The position numbers and the translations under genes were made by a program. Under the pieces are notes generated by a model, which saw only the letters and a program-made list of their open reading frames with translations, did not search any database and was not told the DNA's origin. From contig OZ005701.1 of NCBI GenBank assembly GCA_963930775.1, forward strand, positions 4,905,669 to 4,969,668: a stretch of 64,000 bases of DNA. Reading direction: 5' to 3'. Within the stretch, counting starts at the first letter, position 1. Every line of letters starts with the position of its first letter. Shown one piece after another: positions 54,287 through 64,000 of the stretch. This DNA is from Cliona cf. orientalis (lineage: Eukaryota; Porifera; Demospongiae; Clionaida; Clionaidae).

Positions 54287-57200
54287 GGGTGCATCACCAC
54301 CACCCACGCACATTTTTGGAGCGGTTGCTAGGGGTTATATCTCAGAAACTATGGCAGCTACTTGAATGAAACAAGGACCAGTCTGGAGTCACCATGGAAC
54401 TTAAGTCTATAAGCCAATCCCAAGGGCTTAAAGTAAAACGGGGGTAATGTTATAGATCCTGCTAGCTACAACCTTCAAATCGATAAAACTTACCTTGTGT
54501 TCACTTATAGAAGCTCAAATTTTTGTTACATGCATATCTCAACAAGGGCAATCCATTAACGGAGAGCTTTTGCCAGCGTGGTACTGATAAGTTGGATTTT
54601 TCATACATGACATCATCGTTTTGGTAAATTGGATGCACATAATTGGGAAAACTCTCCGTTACGGTCTAGAGCATGCTACTGGGAATCTTCATTCCAACTT
54701 TGGTCCAATTCTGATGAACACAGACCGAGTTTTACAAATTTATACGGTCTATGAGGGAAAGCTGCTGATAAATGCATGTTAGAACGTAAATTATTGCAAT
54801 TACACGTCAGTACCGTTCCGACCCCGCCCCTTTTTACAAGCATTGCATGCTAGAGCTTGCACCGCGTGCTACAGCAAGGAGGGATCTTTTGTGATGGTGG
54901 GTGGCTTTCAGAAAAGCCGGTTTAGTTGGTGGTATTGAAGAGGAGCGGAGAAAGCGATCCCAGTGCCAGAGAACCGTCGGAGAGCGTTCCAAGCTGCAAA
55001 AGGACAACCATACGGTACGGACGCCGCCAGCGCTAACGCTTAGGTTTGATGATCTCGCCGAGTTTGTCACGCAGTGGCTTGCTCCTGACGCCGCTATCCA
55101 GAAGGGCCTTGCTAAACTCCTCGCTGTCTTTGGAAGAGGACCTGAGATCATGTAGAGCTGCAAACGACAGCCCCAACTCGTTCAAGCGTTTAGCTTGAGC
55201 GTTGGTCACTCGCTTGCCAAGTGAACTGAGGAGCTGCGTGACTCGAGTGTGAGTGTTCTTCTGGGTAGCCCAAGCACCCAATTGTTGAGCTGGAGATCTG
55301 ACTGGTAGCGTGGTTAGCAAGTCTACAAGTTCAGTCTTCACCAGAATTTTCTCCATGGCCTCAACATCGGCTAGTGCTCGATGAGCTGGATAGGTGAGTC
55401 AACCGTGTATAAATACATCTATGCTTGTATAATATTATTATAAATACACTATACCTGGGTACTCATCTTTCTCAAAAAAGTGACGAAAGAGGTCCTCGAG
55501 ACCAAATTTGGTCACCGACTTGAGTGCACCGTGTCCATCCTTCTTAGCCTGCACATGTACATGTTTATAAATCATGGTAAATTATTTACGGAAATCTTAC
55601 TTGTTTCAGGTGTCCCAGCGTATCTGAAAAGTGGATCCTATGAGATGGTAATTGGGAGAGTGCAAGCTTCTCGGGCCGTTGTTCGATCTCAGCCAACAGT
55701 ATTGGGAAATCAAAGTGATACCCATTATGAGCAACAAGAACTGTATGTAGATGTATTCATTTCACAAGTCGGATCGTGTGTGCATCAAATTTTCTGACAA
55801 ACCAGGATAGTGATCGCTATCAGATGCCTCGTTGTACTCCTGTGTCGTGATATGGATCCACTTCAAAAACTCAGGTAGGACCTCTGACAATGGCTTCTCT
55901 TGCCGTAAGAGGGCGGCTGTGATACCTGTCTTATCAGATACTACATGCATGCGCACAGTTGATGCACAAACATGTACATAATATAATATTGTGTTCAATA
56001 TGTATGTGTGATTGCTTACCTTTCTTTGAAATGGTTCTGCTTGTCTTCACTAGGCTTGAGAAGGTCGGTTGGCTGAATGATGACAGAGGCACACCTACTA
56101 CCTTGGCAGCGATCTCTGTGATGTGCTCACAGTAGATGCTGAAGCCAGTTGTCTCACAATCATAAAATATCAGCAAAGGATTGGCATCGTCACTGCTACC
56201 CACGCTGGTATCTTCACACTCATGATGGTCATCAACAACTGGTTCAGCATCTTCATCGCCCCCGTCCTTGGTTTCAGTGCGCTCTGTCTCTCCCTGCCCA
56301 TTGCCAACGTACTCCCCAACAGTAGCTCCAGCACATCGAAGCTGCTGCATGTAAGCCTTCTCCTTCTCATGCCTAGTGGTCTTGGCTTTTTTCGTGATGT
56401 TTCTGTACGCATACATGTACATTTGTATATTATTGGGATACATGTTTATTGCACACTATACCGCTTATGCAGGTATGATCTCCCTGACCGCCTCTTTCTG
56501 CTCTTCTCCCACTCTTCTTGTTCGGCTAAGATGTTGAGAGCTGCGGACGAAGGAACATCAACCCCCATGTTTGCCAAGCACAGCAGCTTCCAGATTGGAC
56601 CAAGATTCTACAATCATAATACACAATGTATGTATAAATTAAATTGTATCGCAATACCTCACCTTGTGACAAACTGCCATATTCGTCTTGCAAACATAGT
56701 GGGTGTGCCCGAGATCTGTCCTCTTGTCACGATACATTAGTGCCAGTCCATGAAAACCCTCGACAGTGTTTGTCGTCATGCGGCCACCGAGAGAGACGTA
56801 GTCTTGAGGGCGTGCAGCCATGTTCTCCAGGATCTCACGGAACTTCTTAGCCTGTGCCTCACAGGTAAACCTGTGCTTTGACCTGTAGGGCTGACCATTG
56901 ACCTCCTAAAAACACCACCCATAAAATTGATGCACTTCATTTGGAACATTTGCAGACCTTGTCATGATGGCACCACTCAGAACTGTGGTCATCCAGGCAG
57001 TAGTGGCTGTAGAAGTTCATGATGGCCGAAGAGAACACGGTGAAAGGGTCATCACTCTCTCTGATCTTGTCGGAGGACAACAGGTTGCTCAGCGCAGCTT
57101 TGCAACTAGAGAGAAAGGCATCATCCATCCTCTTGCAGCGAGGTTGACCCTTGGGACACTTTCATTGGCAGATGGTGTGCATGTAAGTTGAAAATATCAT

Positions 57201-58513
57201 ACATTGTAACACCACATAGGTACATGTACTTACCGTGCATTTTGTTGGTTTTATGTTCTGCAGCTCTTTGTGGAGTGTCTTTGCTGAGTGGTTGGAGCAG
57301 TAGGTGATCGAGCCTTCTGGAAAGTGGTTGCAGAAGATAGCATTTCCAGAGGAGTCCTTGTCCGTGACTATCTCCTTGACGATGAAGCTTTCTGCCTTCA
57401 CCTTTTCCAGAAGCTCATCGAACATATTTCCTTCTGCTCCATTGGACGTCCCCTCCCAGTTGTGTCCATTCCCCCGCTTGGTCCGGTGGGTGAACCAGGC
57501 TACATTTCCAGTGGAGTAGTCATGAAGTGTGCCAGAAGAATTGTTGGAGTAGTGCCCTCGTGTCAGGTAGAAACCATCGTAGGATGCAACCCACTGTTGG
57601 TGGTCTCCACGTTCACGTATCTGCCTGCGTACCTGCTCACAAGACCACTCTGCCAACTCTGTCACATGCTTCTCTGTCCACTCCACGATTCGCAGCCACT
57701 GGTTCTTGGAACACGACTGTATGCCGAGCATGTTAGACACTCTCTCATACTCGGCAAACAACTGACCGTTCATCATGAACGATAGAGCTGAATAGTTTTT
57801 CGTCCAGGACTTGCCAGGTGATGACCTGACAGTAGGAGGCTCTGAACCGGGTGGCACTCTCGTGCAGAGCTCTGGAAAACACTGGACAAGAGAGCTTTTG
57901 AAAGCGCAGTCGAAACCCAAGCATCGTACCGCCTGAACAACCTTTGCGTTGATGTCGGCAAGTGATTGTGATGCTGTGTCGTGACTAACGCTCTCTAAAA
58001 CTGGACCAGGTTGTGTGTGTGGCAGCTCACCCAAGTCGTTTTGCTGTTCTGTCTCCAGCTCCATAGGAGGTAGATACAAACCTTCCATGCCATCAAGAGT
58101 GGCAGGGACTATCAAGGCAGAGTAAATACTATATCATTTTTATGTGCTATCATTTTGCATACATGCAGTTATGCAATTATTATTATTGTTGTCACTGTTT
58201 TATGCTTCTTGTAGTACAGTTAGTTTGGTATTTACCTGCAGGTCTGTTACCATCTGCTGGAAGGTCATAGGGTTTCCATCTATTGACTGAAGCCCTTTGT
58301 GTGCGTCTTTTCCCCTTGGACTGTGGCATGGTGGTTCTGCAGCTGGCTCACTCTTACCGCGCTCTCATTTGTACTGTTTACTACGCGCACGCGCGTGCAG
58401 TGAAAATAGTCATGAATATCATTATTAGCTTGCGGTTTGTGCTACATGCTGCGGTTTGTAGTCTTGTAATTGTACATTCCTGCATATTGTAATGGTTGCT
58501 ATGGGAAGCACCC
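54287..58513 (-). mobile_element. Kolobok-like DNA transposon (TTAA), 4.2 kb, intact
   Basis: TTAA stands at 54283-54286 and 58514-58517. Inside these, the left end GGGTGCATCAC and the right end (complement) GGGTGCTTCCC form short imperfect inverted ends. The single gene inside is on the minus strand and fully in phase. A TTAA duplication together with a Kolobok/Mutator-like transposase fits the Kolobok superfamily. The region 54287-55032 is 3' non-coding. Confidence 0.7.
55033..58329 (-). CDS. Kolobok/Mutator-like transposase fused to a DEDDh exonuclease
   Basis: Ten exons on the minus strand: 58329-58236, 58108-57234, 57158-56958, 56905-56663, 56607-56462, 56402-56020, 55940-55803, 55740-55601, 55548-55455 and 55385-55033. 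All junctions join in phase, 888 codons. The basic head is MPQSKGKRRTQR. The DDE-like part has YDGFYLTRGHYS (Asp 1), VTDKDSSGNAIFCNHFP (Asp 2), YCSNHSAKTLHKEL, KCT then CPKGQPRCK, HSSEWCHHDK and TTNTVEGFHGLALMYRDKR (candidate Glu). An acidic linker precedes a complete exonuclease: ExoI IFYDCETTGFS, ExoII AHNGYHFDFPILL and ExoIII HRALADVEAMEKI. These four acidic residues plus His define 3'-5' exonucleases of the DnaQ/TREX type. A basic helical tail ends IKPKR. One donor (GTCTGC at 56957) and one (GTTTGT at 55802) are weak. The transposase and nuclease domains are read from motifs; their joint action in transposition is inference. Confidence 0.82.
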
Positions 58514-58517
58514 TTAA

Positions 58518-58794
58518 TGATATTCATATTTACTGGATCGCGATTGGGTCGGGATTGCATTTACGTCGTAATAAGGCTTACCGTAGGACGGGTTTTAATT
58601 GCGTAGTTTAATAATTGCGTTCTAGTCAAGTCAGGCCAAATTGCGAATCCAATAATTGCGATGGATGACCCCGTACCATACTGTAGGTAGTATACATGCA
58701 CGTTTATGTTTGCGAATCTATTAATTGCGAAACATAGAAAAACTCGCAATTCGCAATCAATAGATACTCGCAATTAAAACCTGACCAACAATAT
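58518..58794. mobile_element. Small TIR element with AATTGCG repeats
   Basis: GGGTTTTAATTGCG near 58588 is mirrored by CGCAATTAAAACC near 58770-58783. Inside, AATTGCG(A) recurs at least six times in both orientations. It lies directly before the transposase remnant and could be its terminal region or a separate MITE. Confidence 0.5.
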
Positions 58795-59690
58795 TTGGGG
58801 AGGATAATGGCACAGTATACAGTTAAAGGTTATGGAGATAAGCCTGGTCTGCTTCACAGTAAAACATGGCTTTGGTTTCATCTGAGCTATCTCTGCTTGA
58901 CTGATGCAGAGTTTGATAGAGAGAAAAGAAAAATTCACATCCTGGACTGTGGAAGGAAGCGTTATGCTTTTTTAAAGATCAGAGCTGAGTACGAGGGATA
59001 CTGAGACAGTGAGAAATTCCTCAACCAGGTGGATCATAGCATCACCATCGCCGAGCTGAAGTATCCAAAGGAGACACACAGCCTGGTTTTCTTGTTCGAC
59101 CAAAGCAGTGGGCACACTGCATTTACCAGCGACGCTCTCAACGTCAATCGAATGAACGTCAACCCTGGTGGGGCTCAACCACAGCTATGAGACACCATAT
59201 GGAATGGAAGGTCTCAGAGAATGGTGTTTAGCGATGGCACTCCAAAAGGAATGAGGCAAGTCCTCAATGAAAGGGAGTGGACACAAAAGGAATGAAGGCT
59301 GCTGACATGTGTAAAGCACTTGGAGAGATGCACGATTTCAAGTACGAAATAATGACGGTTGAGCACTTGGTTAGTAACAGTGGATATCGTGCTATTTTTA
59401 TCCCCCAAATTCCATTGTGAATTGAATCCGATCGAGGCTTGCTGGGGACAGGGTAAACGCTACACGAGGGCCCATTGTGATTACAGCTTTCAAGGTCTCG
59501 AAAAAACCGTTAATCCAGGCTTGAACAGTATCACACATGACCATATCTGGAAGTTCTACCGTAAAGTGAGGGACACAATGCATGCCTATAGTGAAGGTGT
59601 TTCTGCCAGTCCTGATTTGGAGAAAGCGCTGAAGCAGTACAAGAGTCATCGTCGAGTTTCAGAAGCGGGACTAAGTTCACTTGCGTAATT
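58795..59690 (+). pseudogene. DDE transposase remnant
   Basis: Blocks: YTVKGYGDKPGLLHSKTWLW, REKRKIHILDCGRKRYAFLK, a stop, EKFLNQVDHSITIAELKYP, LVFLFDQSSGHTAFTSDALN (catalytic Asp block), TPKGMRQVLNE, then after frame changes FHCELNPIEACWGQGKRYTR with the Asn-Pro-Ile-Glu catalytic Glu and FYRKVRDTMHAYSEGVSA, ending VSEAGLSSLA and a stop. The family is common in sponge genomes; the FHCELNPIE box places it with DDE_3-type endonucleases. Several stops and frame changes make it inactive. Short relatives are at 17122-17330 and possibly 42930. Confidence 0.75.
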
Positions 59691-59752
59691 TTTATAAATT
59701 TGTTTTGTTTATTTCTTCCTTTCATTGATATGTTCACTTCTTTCTCTTCATT

Positions 59753-60325
59753 AACCCTCGGCGCATGCGTGAGGGTTACGGTAATCGTTCTGTGTGTAAG
59801 TGAGTGAGTGAGTGAGTGAGTGTGTGTGTCTGTTACCACACTAGCTGCTACATACCTGTTTTATACGTTGAAAATAAGGTGCCATTAGGCTTTTCGTCGT
59901 AGATACAATATATGCATTGTGTGGATTTCATCGAAAATGCTTTGTTCAAAAGTTTCGGCGACAATTTCTCACCACCACGGCTTTCTTCGCTTCTTGTCGA
60001 GCTCTCGCTCGATGAAAGAGACAGTAGCCGCTTCATTTAAAGAAGATTAGTGTGGAGCTCAAGCGATAGTTCTTGTAACTCGACTGACTCATCACTAGTC
60101 ACAGAGGCTATCAACTACGCTTCTTGGCTTTACTTTGTACTATATCTGCTGATCTGGCATGCACGTGCTACTATTACGCAATACCGTGCAATCAGTAGTG
60201 CGTTCTTGTGGTTATAGTTACTCTCTACAACACTGCTAACAGGAACAGTGCTGCAGGCTTATGTTGCAAATTTGCAACATGTAGACTAGTCACTACTGCA
60301 ATAAATCTCACAGCGCCGAGGGTTT
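59753..60325. mobile_element. MITE copy with AACCCTCGGCGC ends
   Basis: 573 bp between AACCCTCGGCGCATGCG and GCGCCGAGGGTTT. It carries a (GTGA)n run near 59800-59820 and the conserved CTGTTACCACACTAGCTGCT. Related copies flank CUB block B. Confidence 0.7.
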
Positions 60326-60639
60326 AGCACCAATGGTGTTCATCTGAATTGTAAAACATAGCATGTAATTAATAAAATTAATAGCCTTTTTTGAAATAAC
60401 AAAAATCATATAAAATTCAGTATTCATCAATAAAGAAATCTGCTTTGTAGAATGGTTAGCTTTGAACTCTACACAACATAAAAGATACAACTGGGCTGTT
60501 ACACCAATGCACCACAGAGCTTTTTGACACTTTGTAGATAATTGGATTTTGTGGTCAAATGTACACCAGATGTCAGTTACCATGGATGTACACAAAAAAA
60601 TTAATTAAAAAAATCTATTCATGTTGGGGGTTGTGCTGT
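60326..60639. other. Spacer
   Basis: AT-rich, no gene recognised. Confidence 0.4.
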
Positions 60640-61204
60640 ACAAGTTCGAGAAGGAAGCCACTGCACCTACCGCATACAGCTAATTGGTTCTCCAAAAACA
60701 CTGGTAGTACACAGAAATAGACTGAAGCTCTGCTATGGTGAACCAAGTACCCGAAGACCACCTGTTAACAACCCCACAAAGAAGAGAAATGGAATCACCC
60801 CGGACTTCACCCCCAGCGACCCCAAAGAAAAAGTATCACTCCAATCAGTACACTCTACCAGTATCACGAACTTGAAAGCCTACATATGCTGATGTTGTTG
60901 CAACTCACGATGTGCTGTATGCAAGTAATACCTTGGGGATGTGCTGATCCCAATCTCGTTGGTTTTCTTTTACTACTTTGGCTAACATTGCTTCCAAAGT
61001 GCGATTAAACCTCTCTACTTGCCCGTTGTTGCAATTCGCCCAGCTTCACCTGGTGGCTATACCACTTCATCAAATGAAACACCAATTGCACCAGAATCTA
61101 CTTGTCAACCACCAGATAATGAACATTCAATTGAAACATCAAGACCACAACGTAATCGTCAGCCCCCAGAATGCTATGGAAGTTATGTTATACATGAGTA
61201 TTAA
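60640..61204 (+). pseudogene. Gypsy integrase C-terminus with an inverted segment
   Basis: Plus strand 60640-60870 reads TYRIQLIGSPKTLVVHRNRL then KLCYGEPSTRRPP, an integrase C-terminal region. From about 60878 to 61035 the coding sense lies on the minus strand: NNGQVERFNRTLEAMLAKVV, ENQRDWDQHIPKVLLAYSTS, the end of an integrase core with its catalytic-helix Glu. Then the plus strand resumes and ends RPQRNRQPPECYGSYVIHEY and a stop, the usual Pol tail. A segment of about 160 bp has therefore been inverted within or into the element. Confidence 0.65.
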
Positions 61205-61235
61205 ATAATACACCCACAACTACTCTTTAATGATA

Positions 61236-61496
61236 TCATAGCCAAAAATAGCCACAGCAAACAGTTGGTGGTTTCAGTTCTAATAAAATTCTTTCTCCAG
61301 TTATGTAAACAAATCTACAGAAACTTATACAAAAACAGATGTCATTTCCATCCGATAACCATCTGGTGGTAATGGTCAAATCAGTACCTACCACCGCCGT
61401 ATATACAAGAACGTGATCAACAGCTACGTAAGGGACAAAGACAGTAAGTTTACGTTCGCCCCCTCTGCTATTCACTTCCATCATGGATGTACTCAA
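61236..61496 (-). other. Conserved antisense open frame upstream of CUB copy C
   Basis: 86 codons, MSTSMMEVNSRGGERKLTVF, then DHVLVYTAVVGTDLTITTRW. Counterpart of 25799-26065. Whether it is expressed is unknown. Confidence 0.4.
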
Positions 61497-61524
61497 ATGT
61501 TAATACACCCACATGACTCAGGAT

Positions 61525-61532
61525 CTATAAAT
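61525..61532 (+). promoter_or_regulatory. TATA box of CUB copy C
   Basis: CTATAAAT, same spacing to the ATG as in A and B. Confidence 0.5.
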
Positions 61533-61610
61533 TGGCAGCTTTGACCTGATGCAAACAAGAAACAAACTAGAGAAAATAATCAAGACAACCACACTTGTAG
61601 CAAGAAAAAG

Positions 61611-62439
61611 ATGACAGCACCAACCTATTTCACATCTACTCAAGCACTCCTCGCACTGATGACTGCCTACACTCTCATTCTCCAGATAAATGCTCAAACA
61701 TGTAAATGCTTACAGCATAATGTAGACTTCAGCACATGCAACAGAGGACAAGCTGGTTATCGAAGCCACGACCATCCTGACATTGGCCTTACTGGTAGCT
61801 GCCTTCCTCAAGTGCCAGCCAAGTAAGTCAGGTGTTGCATGCCAGTGCACAGAGCTATATCAAGTTCATGTTTCATTGTTACTTTTAGCCACCAGAAAAC
61901 AATCAATTTAACTAGATCTTTCTTATATCTGTAGCACTATGAAATGCTTCAAGACGAGAACAGCTGATGGATGCAGTGGAGGAGCACATCACCTTCAATG
62001 CCTCATGAAGAGAAGATCTAAGCAAGTCAATGAAAGCCAGCTTGTAATTGAAGGACCACTGCAACAATCTGTCACAATGTACTCTCCTGGACACCACAAG
62101 ACCAACCCATTCTACTTGAACCGCAATTTCTGCGTCTACAATATCTCACTTGATTGTCCTGGACAAAGAGTCAGTCTCAACTCAAAACCTAATACCCTAC
62201 AACTCTCTGACGGTGATACTTGCCAAGATTACCTCTGGTTTGACACTAGCTCAAGTGGACAACCTCGAAGAGTCTGTGGAAATGAAATTGTTAACTTTAA
62301 TGACACCACAGATGCAACATCGTTTCTTGCTGTGCTTTGGACAAATGGGAACAGAAGCGCTGGGAGGTTTGAAATAGAGGCAAGATGCAACAAGGTACAT
62401 GCTGATGGAAGTGGAGACTCACCAATATTGACAAATTAA
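61611..62439 (+). CDS. Secreted CUB-like protein, copy C
   Basis: Exons 61611-61822 and 61935-62439, 238 residues, identical splice plan to A and B. Differences sit mainly in the signal peptide and first exon (MTAPTYFTSTQ for MATPTYFISTQ; KCLQHNVD for KCLQRNVD). The CUB-type second exon is the same as copy A in all residues I compared. The first exon therefore changes faster than the second, which could reflect gene conversion over exon 2 or selection on it. Confidence 0.82.
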
Positions 62440-62850
62440 GCCTTACCATTGAACAATTCTATAAAGTCACAATCATATACGTACCGAAAAGTGATACTAT
62501 TATAATAATTTTGTTGTTTTATGTCCATTACTAAAATAATATCAAAGATATATACTCTTAAAATTTTTTAATTAATAACTCAGCGACCACGCACATAGTG
62601 TGGTTAGGATACCAGGCAGCCATTTGGTGTTTTGAGTTCCAAGTATGTGTAGCTCTGGAATAAATAATACTACAATGCACAAGAATGCTATTAGAGGTGT
62701 GAATGCTGACCTATCACTAAAGAAATCATCACGTATAGGATTGCAGCAATTAGTAGTCCACTGGAATACATCAAATTTACATCTCCAAGGATGCAGAAGC
62801 CATTATTTACCTGTTTCATCCCCCATTCAACGGCCTGAACCATCTTGGAG

Positions 62851-63164
62851 TAAAAAGCAAATTATGCTAGATCATATATACACCAATGCTGTTACTCCCA
62901 TGATATTTCTGATGATGAAGCAAGTCACATATCCACTCTCTTCAAATCATTTGACATACAAGTGTCACACTCAACCATACTTCAAGTGACCCGCAGCGGA
63001 CAGGGAGTTACATTTCTCAACCTCTCCTTTTTCAAACGTAATAATACTTACAAGTGCCTCAATAAAATTAAATGCTGATTTCTATCCCTGCTCTTGATAC
63101 ATATTATTTCCAAGATAAATTAATCAACTGCATACACTAAAAACAGATTTTATCCTTGTAGTTG
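62851..63164. other. Spacer between block C and the transposon
   Basis: No gene. Weak similarity to the tail of block A continues to about 63060 (AATAATACTTAC(A/C)(A/T)GTGCC). Confidence 0.4.
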
Positions 63165-63835
63165 ATAATGGGCCTGCTGAGCAGCCAAGCTGTCCTATTG
63201 TATAGATGTGCCTAGTTTGTCTTGTGTGTCTCACAGGTCTTCATAAGATCACACAAGTATTGTTTGCAGAATATCATAGCAAACAAAACTTTGTTGAGAG
63301 AGTGCATGCAGAAAACAGAGTATTGTCAGAACACAGGCCATTTTGCAGCTCACAAGTTCACGATAATGCAAGTGTTGGCTCACAGGAGTGTAGAGAAGAT
63401 ATGGAGGCAATGGCTGAACAAATTCAAGGCTGCATGCATCTGCTCTGGAAGCTTTGGTAGAGAGCATCTTCACTGCTACAGACTCATTGATCTTCAAGAT
63501 ATATATTGCAGTTGAAGTTGAAGATGTGGTGGCCTCCTTGAAGATTGGGAAGAAATTGAGTGCTACCACGAAACTTTTTGCTCAGTGAAAGTGATGAATT
63601 AAATAATGAAAGATGAGGACACGCAAGAGAGTGAAGATGAACAGATTCAAGAAGATAACTGACCCCTTATTTTTAGTGAACTTCCAGCTTTTATTTCCAT
63701 ATGCTTTTTGAATGATTTGCACTTCATTTTTGCTTAATTAAAAGATTTTACTAACTGGCAAGTAGTCTTGATTTTGATACAATTTGCAAAAATTGCTGGC
63801 ACACTTCATGCTTATGCAAAATTGTAATTTGAATT
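63165..63835 (+). mobile_element. Uninterrupted copy of the VVDNGPAEQP transposon remnant
   Basis: It shares TTGATAATGGGCCTGCTGAG, CAGCCAAGCTGTCCTATTGT and GGTGGCCTCCTTGA with 33812-34200 and continues without a break into the sequence found at 39317-39640. The coding trace (EYHSKQNFVERVHAENRVLS, HDNASVGSQECREDMEAMAE) has frame changes. It is the empty-site reference for the DIRS 2 insertion. Confidence 0.75.
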
Positions 63836-64000
63836 CAATATAATAATACTATAGTGCAAGGATTGAAGAGCTTGTTTTGAATTTATATACCCCAGCAGTG
63901 TACAAGGCCAACTAAAATCAACTCATGACAAACTTCCACTACCTGTAGGATGTACCGTTACACTTTGAAGGATGTTATATACGTAGTTACTGTTGATGGT
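63836..64000. other. Window end, no feature
   Basis: AT-rich, nothing recognised. Confidence 0.4.

Larger units (their letters stand above)
61208..62850 (+). repeat. Duplicated block C carrying a CUB-like gene
   Basis: It starts within the TTTAATGATATCATAGCCAA phrase just after the gypsy remnant and extends through the same downstream tail as block A (TTTGGTGTTTTGAGTTCCAA, CATCTCCAAGGATGCA). Confidence 0.75.

Overview
The window looks like nuclear DNA of an early-branching animal, most likely a demosponge (moderate confidence). This rests on short GT-AG introns, animal gene families (a two-C2 synaptotagmin-like protein, an RNF14-type RBR ubiquitin ligase, secreted CUB-like proteins, tyrosine-kinase fragments) and an AT-rich background packed with DIRS elements and small TIR transposons. 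I saw no operons, CRISPR arrays, rRNA or convincing tRNA genes.

Layout. 0-10 kb: two orphan exons, two MITEs, a six-exon synaptotagmin-17-like gene (+) and the RBR part of an RNF14-like gene (-). 10-17 kb: a Harbinger-like MITE, a decayed Ty3/gypsy element whose pol order looks Gmr1-like, decayed exon-like pieces and a DDE transposase scrap. 17.6-19.4 kb: an intronless multipass membrane protein (-). 19.9-25.2 kb: LINE and DIRS debris, a perfect 3 x 203-bp tandem repeat carrying DIRS gag sequence, and two scrambled tyrosine-kinase pseudogene cassettes. Three near-identical copies of a two-exon secreted CUB-like gene lie at 26.2, 45.6 and 61.6 kb (+).

27.4-33.8 kb holds a decayed DIRS-like element (intron in gag, gag split by a 542-bp MITE, RT frameshift, intact tyrosine recombinase). 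34.2-39.3 kb holds a structurally complete DIRS element with inverted terminal repeats and an internal complementary region. It sits inside an older transposon whose uninterrupted copy is at 63.2-63.8 kb. 40-53 kb has further MITEs, a kinase N-lobe pseudogene, minisatellites, a broken KRBA2-like integrase gene and the 3' exons of a BEN-domain gene.

The most interesting object is at 54.3-58.5 kb (-). It is a ten-exon gene, in phase from ATG to stop (888 codons), joining a Kolobok/Mutator-like DDE transposase to a C-terminal DEDDh 3'-5' exonuclease. It is bracketed by GGGTGC...GCACCC ends and TTAA on both sides, so it looks like a complete and possibly recently active DNA transposon with an unusual nuclease fusion.

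The host genes do not form a pathway. Much of the window is best read as successive rounds of transposon insertion, nesting and duplication around a few host genes.
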